Part shown: one piece after another, positions 21,371 to 30,821 of the stretch | Layout: each line of letters begins with the position of its first letter | How positions within the stretch are numbered: the stretch's first letter is position 1 | NCBI GenBank assembly: GCA_022225965.2 | Contig: JAKJXP020000024.1 | Location: 310,001-374,000 of the forward strand | Direction: 5' to 3' | Length of the DNA stretch: 64,000 nucleotides | Source of the DNA: Diatrype stigma | Taxonomy: Eukaryota; Ascomycota; Sordariomycetes; Xylariales; Diatrypaceae | Notes under the pieces: model-generated | What the model was told of the DNA's origin: nothing | What the model saw: only the letters and a program-made list of their open reading frames with translations | Database searches by the model: none | Made by a program: the position numbers and the translations under genes

Positions 21371-24300
21371 GGTTATTGATTAAACCCACAATGGGGAGAA
21401 GGGGTGGAAAGCCCGATAGGGTGTTTTGAATGTTTTGGATACGTAGCACGGGGTGGTGAATGGTGAATGCGCAGCGGTGGTGGTGGAAGTAGGGATGACC
21501 AGATGTCTCTTTTTCGCCAAGAGGACGATCAACGAAAGCGTCGTTAAATGACAGAAATTGCCGGGCTGGGATTCACTGGACAGAGCAGAGTGCGCGGACA
21601 GGAGGGATGTCTTCGCGTCCAAGTTGGCAGCTGCGTTTGCTGGTGACTGGAATGTTGGAGTGTCAGATTGCTGCTTGAGCTTGCTGCTTGAGGTTGCTGC
21701 TCCTCTGGCTTCGGCGTAATTTGGCTTGGTCTGTTTCGGGATGGGCTGGTCTGTGGCCTGCGGGACTCGGCGACTGTTGGTCACAATATATCAACGGCCC
21801 TCGTCCTGACGAACTGCCTAATTCGTACTATATAGTAGTACCTCCAGGCAGGTAGGTGGTTGGTAGAAACAGGTGTTGATGTTGACTGTGGTGAGTATTT
21901 GGTAGCAGCAGGAATCGGGAGTTATAAAAGGGTGACCCGGATTCTTCAAATATACGCAGTACTTCCTAGTTACTAGTTACCGTATACGGTACGCACGAGT
22001 AGTAACGACACGCGCAGTACGAGATACATAAATAACGATCGGAATTTACTACTGCCCCACACAAACGAAAGAAGCGAGGAATCGTCGACGGTTCTGCTGT
22101 GCGATATGCGATTTTGCGCTTCGCTGGGGAGGCGTTGGGATTTGGGAGACCAGGGGGATGCAGAGCAGAAGGAGCTGGGCATGGGTTCACAAGAGTTTCA
22201 GTTTCAGCGTGATGAATAAGGGTTCTTTAAGGGACCCTTTAAGGGACCCTTTAAGGGATCCAAGCCAGCCGGCAACCCACGCAGCCCACGCAACCTCGAG
22301 AGACCCCGCCAGGATGCGGGTGTTATGCGGGTGTTATCATGGAGATCCCGACATCCTCCAAGTGCTGCTGTTTCAGGTTCTAGGTCCCCAAAGCTCACAG
22401 CTGGCGCGGCGCAGTGAGCAGTCTTTGCTTCTGGACGGCGCTGGACGGCCCCGAACAGCAGTGCACGATCGCTAAAACCGCCCAAGTTCTAGGTACCCAT
22501 GTAGCACTAAAAACCTCTGCGCCCCGCTTGTCCACCCTCGTCGTCCGGGCAGCGGTAGCAGCACTTTGTACCTAGCTCGTACCTAGCGCAGTTGCGCAGG
22601 ACTACTGGGCTGGACTGACAGACTGATAGGCGATGATAGGTAATGCACTGCTCCAGCTTCACGTGGGCTGGTGGGTTTAGCTACGAAGTAGAGCTAGCGG
22701 TGACGTCGCTGATGGATAACTGAGCTTATCTGCATGCAGCAAACATACCGGATGATAGCCGACGCAATTCCTACATACATACCTAAGTAATTAATTACCA
22801 CCACCTACTCCGTACATACCGTACATACATGCCTATTAAAGTACCGCAAGCAGGCGATCAGGTAATCTCACCAGCGACACGACTTCATCAAATCACACCT
22901 GCCCAGTGAACTGAGGGAATCCTGATCGAATCAATAGCAACGAACAACTTGCATGCATATGTATATATGTCCACGGGTGTGTACATGGGTAGGTAGGCAG
23001 TGAGTAGCTCATGCCGTTCAATTGACAAGGGACTGCTAGTATCAGAATGGCATTGTAGTAGGTATAAATAAACCAAACACATCACCCGCAGCCCGCGACG
23101 AGTCAGTTTTGAGTTTAGTCAGGGCCAGAGCAGGTTGGACAGCGCCTTCAAAACCATCTGATCTGCTGTGCCATACTTCTAGACTTACAACCAGTGAATC
23201 CTGCCGTAATTCAGCCACTCACCCTGCTTCCGCAGGTGGGTTGCTCCAGGCGGGTTTTCATAGGCCTTCGTCCTGTCGGGATACCAGAGATATTTACTTG
23301 GGCTGTTTGGGCAGTCCCTCGACTTTGCGCAATGTAATGCAAGATGACTATTGTCCCTGTCGCATGCAAGCCACTGCCCTTTCGAGATCGCCCCCAAGCC
23401 TGACGGATAACGTGTAGCCTACAGCAAAGGCTGCATAACCGCCATTGCTACTCGACTCAACTCCTATAGGTCGATACGGCAAGAATATCGACTGGCGTGA
23501 GTTCTAAACCTACCCATAATCCGTATTTAAGACGGCGCGGTGTTTACGCGCGTGTTTCCTCGCTAGGCTACTAGTCAATAAATTAGTAGGTTCGGTTCGT
23601 GCGGCGTAGATCAAAGGTTCAGATCAAGGACGCCGAAAATAGAATTGTACCATTCGATATTCGTCATGTGTGGCTGCTTCAGCTGCTTGTAGTACCTAGG
23701 TAGGTACGGTATTCAGCCATCTAGCTAAGCTCAAAGTCAAGTATTCCATTCGCCACGAAGCTGGAAACTCAGCCACGCCGACGCGCAACCGAGGGCTCCC
23801 GTTTACGACAACTTGCTTGGCCTTTGTCTTGCATTTGTAAATGCCTAAGTCGATGCCTAGATACTAACTAGGTATGTAGACTTGGTTAATTCAGCTTGCT
23901 GTTCATCCATAGCCACGAACTATGACGCCAGACTACTGACTAGACCGGCTGAATACGTACTAGGTATGATCAACCCGGCGCTCGGTCCTCCGGAACCGCC
24001 CCCATCCTCAGTACATACTCCCGGACTTAAATACAAACCCCCACTACACTGCTCAGATGGGCCCTATTATGCGGCCCGAGGTGTCGATCTGTGATAGGGC
24101 TAAGCCCGAGCGCACCTAGCTAGCCGCCGATTCACGGGGGCCTGTGCCGAATAAATCCCCGAAGGTGCTAGCAGCTATCGGTGCCGGACGGGCCTCCTGG
24201 TTGACGATGTGCTCCGGTAGATAATATCGGGCTTCTGAATGATGACATGCGAAGTGATTATGCGACGTCGGGCCATGGACAGGCTTCGAGCTTGACATCC

Positions 24301-25404
24301 AGTTCAGAGTCATCATATGGTGCGATGGTCTGTCTACCTCTTGTATATTACCCCGTTTTATTACCATCCTTTCCTGCCAGTTCGTTGGAAATCATCTAAC
24401 TATGTGAACACGTGGTGGTGCGAAGTTTGACATGAACCAATGGGTATTACTTTTTCAAGTGGCTGCGTGCCAGATGTCTCACAACTATCAGTCATGCCCA
24501 GGTGTTAGATTACCAATCAGAGCCAGGGAGGAGATTGCGATATCAACGAAACACGATTACTATGAAGCACACGTTCGCATCGGAACCGCCCGGTATTCAT
24601 GCCTCAGCCCGTGTCCCGAGATATCTCCAGTGCGCCTCTGCTACCGGGCCCGCGACCTCATCGATGATCCTCCCAATGCTCTGCATCATGTGGCCGCATG
24701 AGATTACACTCGCTGTGGTTCCCGGGGATTTGGTCATCACCTGGTGCCAAAGTCGATTCTTTACGCAAGCGCGGCCAAGTTGTCTCATCACTTGTACGAT
24801 GCATGTCCTATAGATGTTGCCTCTGCCTACTTGATGCTCAATTAGCTAGCAGAGCATACAGGTAGGATGACGGCGCATTTGCGAATGTACACAATGCTAT
24901 AGATAAGAATTTAATTTCAGGTGGATGAAGATGGGACACGATGCTTCCATAACGACAGGTCGGTTAGCTAAGCAGTCGGATGGCTTATTTATCATAGTGC
25001 CGGCAGTAGAAGCGATTCTATACCCAATATACCTACCTCTATTGTCTACTTAAACCAGGTGGTGTACGACCACCTAACGACGGTGAAACTTAGGAAATGC
25101 AACAACCTCCTGACCACGAATACGGGCTGTGGTCAATCAAAATCCCATATATGGACACCTTACTCAATCGTTACGAAGGCGGTCTTACTGCCTCCCTCAG
25201 ATAGAGTTTTACCCCTTGCCTCCCTACCCCCTTTTACCCCACCTGGATTGGAAAGGCACATGCATAGCTATCAAGTAGGCAACAGGAAAACGAAAGGGAA
25301 AAGAAAAGAAAAAATTGAAAGAACATACCATTAGCTCACATGAGAACTCAACAAGATGGCTTCTGCAGTAGGGTCATTGAGCTGTCCTCACACATTGCCA
25401 GGCT
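21371..25404. other. gene-poor stretch upstream of the chitin synthase (4 kb)
   Basis: The right neighbour of the chitin synthase start (21371 to about 22200) should be its promoter. Beyond that there are only short frames. ACCTAGGTA-like motifs recur (about 22570, 23696, 23830, 23961). A minus-strand frame at 24597-24791 and another at 24116-24367 read like protein remnants, but I cannot name a family. The stretch is best described as relic-bearing intergenic DNA. Confidence 0.4.
22225..22260 (+). repeat. three tandem 12-bp units
   Basis: CTTTAAGGGACC is repeated twice exactly, and a third time with one change (CTTTAAGGGATC). It lies about 850 bp upstream of the chitin synthase start. Its role is unknown. 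Confidence 0.9.
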
Positions 25405-25955
25405 CCATACGGGAGCGTGGCCATCAAAATCGCCGGAAGATTCCCTGGTATAACATGCTTCGTACAGGATCTCCCGGACGCCGTCGCAGAAGGAGCTTCG
25501 CGTCTGCCTGTTGCACTTCGCGGCCGTGTCACATTCATGGCACAGTAAGTTATCTTACAGCCGCTTCATTCTGCCTTGCAACCGGGTGCGAGGGTCCTAA
25601 CCCATGAGTGTGTCCTTCCGGGACATGAGAACCTGGGCACAGCAGAGGCCCGAAGAGCGGTGTAATTTTCCCCAGGGCGACCATGATGACTTAGCGGAAC
25701 CTTATACCAAACCAACTTGGCTGGCTAATGGTCAACAGCAACCTGGACATTGGGATGTTACAGCTCCTGAACGCACGCGAGCGTGAGATGCATGGGCGGC
25801 CTGAATTATTCCATCGGGCGGACCCTCGCTTTCGATATCTGGGCGTCCGTCAGACTACCGGCGATGCTCGTTGGGTCATCAATATGTACAGGTACCCTTG
25901 GCTTTCTTGTCCGGTTAATATGAATAGTAAGAATAAAATAGTTAAGGGTAGGTGA
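25405..25955 (+). pseudogene. O-methyltransferase relic (SAM-dependent, fungal secondary-metabolism type)
   Basis: Two pieces of a class I-like fungal O-methyltransferase lie in order but cannot be joined. Piece one, 25417-25544, reads VAIKIAGRFPGITCFVQDLP and on to RVTFMA, which is the SAM-binding part. Just before it, GGCTCC-A-TACGGGAGC looks like the Gly-Ser-Tyr-Gly-Ser loop with one extra base. Piece two, 25728 to about 25880, reads MLQLLNARERE, ELFHRADPRFRYLGVRQ and ends near WVINMYR, the usual C-terminus. The segment between is under 200 bp and lacks the LHDW catalytic-histidine block that should be there, and a stop follows RVTFMAQ directly. No N-terminal dimerisation domain was found upstream. 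I infer a gene broken by deletion and small indels. The neighbour downstream is the GMC oxidoreductase, in the same orientation. Confidence 0.72.
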
Positions 25956-26540
25956 AAAGTAACTACGTGTTTAAACCTTGGGAATACAGCAATAAGTAAC
26001 AAATACCCATGACAACCCAAGATATTATCCATTCCAGAGATCAATATATCACGCAATGAGTTCCAATAAGTATTCTCTGCCGAGAGCTCTTGTCTGTTCG
26101 GGTAAATGTACCGGGCAGATCTAGGCCATCTAATTAGTTCTATTTATGCCGGACATGAGCTGAACGCCCAGCAGGCGCAGTTCATACCTGTGTAATAGGG
26201 TCTCATCCAAAGCAACACCCCGCAAAATGTATGAGAGCCTCAAATTGCTACCTTTAATCACTCATCCGCACTATATGGACTATCCAACTAGAACCGTAGG
26301 CGTGTATCACAACCGCGGGGAGTACATTTCAAATTACGTAGTGGAAACGGCATGATGGACCGAAGACATCTACTATGTGGCCTGATTTTGCCGGCCACTA
26401 TGACCGTAATAAATACTGCTAAGGTGGAGTTGACAATGGGCAGCCTCGAAGCTGTGTCGGAATTTCTTGCTGTCTTTCTACCCCTTTACCGTGCTATTGT
26501 CTCAAGGTTGGATGTTAGATGAAGAAGAACTGAAGCAAGG
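25956..26540 (+). promoter_or_regulatory. upstream region of the GMC oxidoreductase gene
   Basis: This 585-bp gap follows the methyltransferase relic and precedes the GMC start codon. A promoter is expected here from position. No specific site was recognised. Confidence 0.4.
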
Positions 26541-29001
26541 ATGGCGCTCAGCTCTGTACGGGTTCTAGCGACTCTGTCATTCCTATTAACAGCGAATATT
26601 TGGCCCGGAGCGGATGCGGTTCCCACCTCAGCTCTCTACGCTAGGTTCCTGAACGACCCGATCCACCTACGACCGTCTTATGACTATGTGATTGTTGGGG
26701 GTGGGACCGCTGGTTTGACTGTGGCAGACCGTTTAACAGAGGATGGGAATAGTAGGTTGATGCTCTGTGAAACATGTACCTTGTGTTTATAGCTGATAAA
26801 TCCATAGCGACAGTTCTGGTGATCGAGAACGGCCCCCTGGGTAAGCCACGTACACCTCATCAAGGAATTCCCTCATCAAGCTAAGTTTTCTATCAAGCCA
26901 GTTCGCCTCTGATCGACCAAGTCCGCGGAGGTATGGGTGGAATGGGCTCCGGGTACCTATATCCCATAATGTCGGCCCCGCAGGAGAATTTGGAGAACAG
27001 GAGGTTCCCGGTGATGGCTGGGAATCTCGTGGGAGGGAGTTCGGCGGTCAATGCTATGATGACTGTGCGGGGTACTTCCGAAGATTACGATCGTTGGGGC
27101 AGTTTCTTCGGCGGAAACTCATCTTGGAGCTGGGAAGGAATGCTGCCGTACTTCAAAAAGGTGATTGCCCTCATGATACCCGACTCAACACGGTCTAACA
27201 AGGTATTTCAAGGCTTTGACTTTCACCTTGCCCGATCCGAAGGTCGTCGAGGCACTTAACCTTACCTACGACGAGCAGTACTGGGGCAAGGAATCCAGTG
27301 TCTACGCCGGATGGCCATCGTTTCAGTATCCCGGGCTCGGTAAGGCCCCTGAGACCTTGAACCCGGATATGCAGATTTACTAACGAGCATACACCTGAAC
27401 TAGTACCTCAAATCAACGCATTTCGCGGCATGCCGAATGTCGAATTTCCGCGAGACAGCGGCGCAGGCCGTGCCGGCGTATACTGGTTTCCGACCTTCAT
27501 GGACCCCAAAAACGTCCAGCGCTCGTACGCGCGAACCGGCCATTACGAGAACCACAACAGGTCCAACTACGAGCTCATCACGGAATCGAAGGTGACCAAG
27601 ATCGAGCTGGAGGACGGCGTTGCTACCGGGGTTGTCTTCCAACGTACCGAGAGGAACGCAACGACCAAGCTCACAGTCAAGGCAGGAAAGGAAGTCATAC
27701 TCGCAGCCGGTGCGATCCACAGCCCTCAGATACTGCAGTTGAGCGGCGTGGGCCCAAAGAAGCTGTTGGACAGTGCTGGCATAGATACCGCGGTCGACCT
27801 GCCTGGTGTCGGTCAGAACTTCCAAGACCATCCGATGCTGCCAGTTGGAATTACGCGTGAGTGACCAGCCATCGATTCGCAACTTGTCCCATTTGACTTG
27901 GCTACTAAAATAGAGACCATCATCATGTTCAGTCCAGAATTTCACGGTTCATCCAAACCCAACGGATCTGATCAGGGATCAGAACTTCAGTAGATGGGCC
28001 CAGGATGCATGGAATACTAGTCGCACAGGTCCGTCCCTATATGCTTACTCATTCCGTCTCTTGAACGCATTGGTGACGTGACCATGATGCTAGGTCCCTA
28101 CTCAATCGCCATCGGTAATGTCGCCGCGTGGCTGGGCATGCCGGCTATCTCACCCGACACGTACAACGACTTAGCCGACAAGCTCGAAGCTCAAGATCAC
28201 GCCGCTCAACTCCCTCTCGACACTGACCCTACTGTCATTGCGGTACGTGAACCCCGAGAACTGACTAGTAGTCGCGTGAACACCACTCCACCAACTAACA
28301 CGGACATCACGCACCAGGGCTACAAAGCGCAAATGCGAGCCCTAGCGGCGGGGATGCGCTCCTCCAACACGGCCTTCTACAGCATGTCGCTGACGGGGTC
28401 GTCGATGGTGGGGGGCAGCAACATCCTGCTGCACCCGCTGAGCCGGGGGTCCGTGACCATCAACGCCAGCGCCGCGGACCCGGCCAGCGCCGAGCCCGTC
28501 GTCGACTACCGGGCGCTCAGCAACCCGGTCGACCTGGACGTGCTGGTCGAGTTCGTGCGGTTCACGCGGCGCTACCACTTCGGGACGGCGGAGCTGGCGG
28601 CGTTCGGGCCGCGCGAGGCGCTGCCGGGCCCCGGGGTCGTCGCGCACGCCGACCTCGCCGCCTACGTCCGGCGCAGCGCCACGCCGACCGAGTTCCACCC
28701 CAGCGGCACCTGCGCCATGCTGCCGCGGGCCCTCGGCGGCGTCGTCGACCCGCGGCTGCGGGTGTACGGCGTCGGGCGGCTGCGGGTCGTCGACGCGAGC
28801 GTCATCCCGACGCTGCCGGGGGCGAACACTTGCCAGACGGTTTACGCGATCGCGGAGAAGGTATGTTATTCTTTGGAAGATATCAATCATGATGATTGCA
28901 AGTACATAGGGTGAAGTTGCTAAGCTGGTTGGTGTTGCTTATAGGCCGCGGATATCATCAAGTCGGACGGACTCTTGGTGGATAGGGGTCTTAGTGGATA
29001 G
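26541..29001 (+). CDS. secreted GMC oxidoreductase (FAD-dependent, AA3-like)
   Basis: GMC flavoenzymes oxidise alcohols, with O2 or quinones as acceptors. Nine exons (26541-26751, 26808-26840, 26898-27160, 27213-27339, 27404-27856, 27933-28028, 28094-28242, 28318-28860, 28945-29001) join in frame to 643 residues. A signal peptide ends near residue 26. The dinucleotide-binding loop GGGTAG is at residues 53-58, GNLVGGSSAVNAM is the second flavin signature, and EVILAAGAIHSPQILQLSGVGP is GMC signature 2. The C-terminal HPSGTCAM supplies the catalytic His; PGANTCQTVYAIAEKAADIIK follows, with Asn in the second catalytic position. Exon 8 is much richer in GC than the rest. The frame is intact throughout, unlike the methyltransferase relic upstream. 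The substrate cannot be told. The stop codon abuts the poly-G scar, so the last bases deserve care. Confidence 0.92.
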
Positions 29002-29042
29002 GGGGGGGGGGGGGGGGGGGGGCAAGCGGGTCANNNNNNAAT

Positions 29043-29131
<89 letters not shown>

Positions 29132-29138
29132 CGGGTCA
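29001..29138. other. assembly scar: poly-G, six N, poly-C
   Basis: A run of 22 G (29001-29022) is followed by CAAGCGGGTCA, six N (29034-29039), AATT and a run of 87 C (29044-29130). GCGGGTCA occurs on both sides of the gap, at 29026-29033 and 29131-29138. This looks like a gap filled or joined across a homopolymer, not ordinary sequence. True length and order are uncertain here. Confidence 0.85.
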
Positions 29139-29219
29139 GGTCCGGGGGCAAATAAGTTCACTGTGGCTGCTTCTCTGTCGCTCCCTTGGTTATTAGACCT
29201 CCCGCGAAACCAAGTTTGC

Positions 29220-30299
29220 TTAATCCTCGTTCTTGAGCGTGAAACCGTGGCTTTCCAGGTCCAGAACACGATTCAGACCAATAAGATCATTACGTGAAAG
29301 TTCGCGAACAAATTTTCTGACCTCCTTAGAGGATCCCCCAACCAGTTCTACAGCCCGTGCAATTTGGCCTTCGGTGATATTGCGGCGGCTGCCCCTCAAC
29401 TGAGCCTCTAATGCTGCCTTGTCGCTGCAATCCATAAACTTGTCCCGAACTTCATCCCGCAGCTCGCTCAAATCCCCGTTGTTGACTTCACGGTTGATTT
29501 CAAGTCGGGTTTGCAGCTCACGAACCTCGTCGTCAGGCACGGCATATAGCTTTTCAAGAGTGTCACGATAATACTGAAGCGGTTCTTTCGCTGGTTCTTT
29601 CAATCGCCTGTATAGTGCAGCCAGTTGTTGGGAACGAGTGAAAAGCTTGGTATGGTCTTCAATGGTATGCGACGCATCGCAAATGACTTGTGCGTTTTCC
29701 CAGTGAGGGTATTCGAGGGAGCATCGTAGCATTTCAAGTTGATCCTCCTGAAGACCACTGACGAATCGACTGATATTCCAAACCAGTTCGTATTCGTCGT
29801 GATGAGATGCTTGGGGTTTTTCGAATGCCCCGATAATCTTCGCTCTCAATTCTCTCATCGTGGCATCGTTGCTGTCGAGTTCAATCTCGTTGAGCTGTGC
29901 AACGGAATCCACCGACAAACTTTCACAGCATAGCTGGGCTACCATATCGATGGCAGGACTCTGATTCATGAAATCGATGACGAATTGAAAGTTACCACGA
30001 AGCCCTCTGTCTACCACATTGCTCTTTGCGCGTAGTGCATGAGTGCCAGCGCCAGTGGGCTCTGTGGTTAGATACGCGGTGAGAAAATCGCGAATGAGTT
30101 CGCGGTCCCTGCCATCCAGACGAGTAAGAGCAAGCGATGATTCCGGACACGAGAGTTGCACGAGACGCTTACGCAGCACATCAGCTGGTCTGCCGGAGGT
30201 GAGATCGAGCATAGTCGTGGGGCGTATAGAGGCTGGCTGTGGGTTACCGCTGGGTGGGAGATGGGGATTGGTGTTCTTTCTTTTGCGCTGGAGCTCCAT
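29220..30299 (-). CDS. unknown 359-residue helical protein
   Basis: A single uninterrupted frame from ATG at 30299 to the stop at 29220 codes 359 residues. I do not recognise a family. The N-terminus is basic and Pro/Asn-rich (MELQRKRKNTNPH), and the rest is charged and looks largely alpha-helical, with many Glu, Arg and Leu and no signal peptide or membrane span. Segments such as RDRELIRDFLTAYLTTEP and VRKFVRELSRNDLIGLNRVL suggest a soluble helical-repeat or scaffold-like protein. It is transcribed away from the Zn2Cys6 regulator, with 522 bp between the starts. Codon use resembles real genes nearby, and the uninterrupted length supports coding. A second in-frame ATG lies 29 codons in (TTMLDLTSG), which could be the true start. 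The function is unknown. Confidence 0.6.
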   Translation of the reverse strand: MELQRKRKNTNPHLPPSGNPQPASIRPTTMLDLTSGRPADVLRKRLVQLSCPESSLALTRLDGRDRELIRDFLTAYLTTEPTGAGTHALRAKSNVVDRGLRGNFQFVIDFMNQSPAIDMVAQLCCESLSVDSVAQLNEIELDSNDATMRELRAKIIGAFEKPQASHHDEYELVWNISRFVSGLQEDQLEMLRCSLEYPHWENAQVICDASHTIEDHTKLFTRSQQLAALYRRLKEPAKEPLQYYRDTLEKLYAVPDDEVRELQTRLEINREVNNGDLSELRDEVRDKFMDCSDKAALEAQLRGSRRNITEGQIARAVELVGGSSKEVRKFVRELSRNDLIGLNRVLDLESHGFTLKNED

Positions 30300-30821
30300 G
30301 GCTACCTAGGTAGTGGTAGAATCCACGGAACCGGACCCAAATGACAACTAAGGATTGGTGACAAGGGTATGATCTCTATGGCGAGAGTAATGCCCTTACT
30401 ATCAAGTTGAAGAATGTAGTCTCTACGGAGAATGCTAGGGGTTGGAGAATTATAGATAATTACTATGTAATAGCTAACAGATGGCTGAAGTCCATTAGCT
30501 TTAGCGCGATCCATAACCCTGTGACCCTGTCGAGCTTGGTCCAAAACTCAAAGCGTGGGTTAGGGGACGCGCTGGCTGGCTGGAAGCGCGGCGTCTGCGC
30601 ATTCGAGTACTCCATAAAGCTTCTATAATTATCATCGTGCTAGTCCTAATCTGGGGCCACCCGGGTTCGGAGATGCTCGGAAATCCGGAAGCCGAACATC
30701 ATGTCCCACGAAACACCCGATACTGCTGTTGAGAGTACAACAAGTCCATCCAATGATGCTCAGCGGTATATTATAAGAAGTCGATAGCCAGAATCTTCGC
30801 AATCTAAAGTCCGACTTCGGG
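30300..30821. promoter_or_regulatory. shared divergent promoter region
   Basis: This 522-bp gap lies between the start codons of the unknown 359-residue protein and the Zn2Cys6 regulator. It contains GCTACCTAGGTAG at about 30300, the motif type seen in other intergenic stretches here, and a TATA-like AGCGGTATATTATAAG at 30759-30774. Confidence 0.45.
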
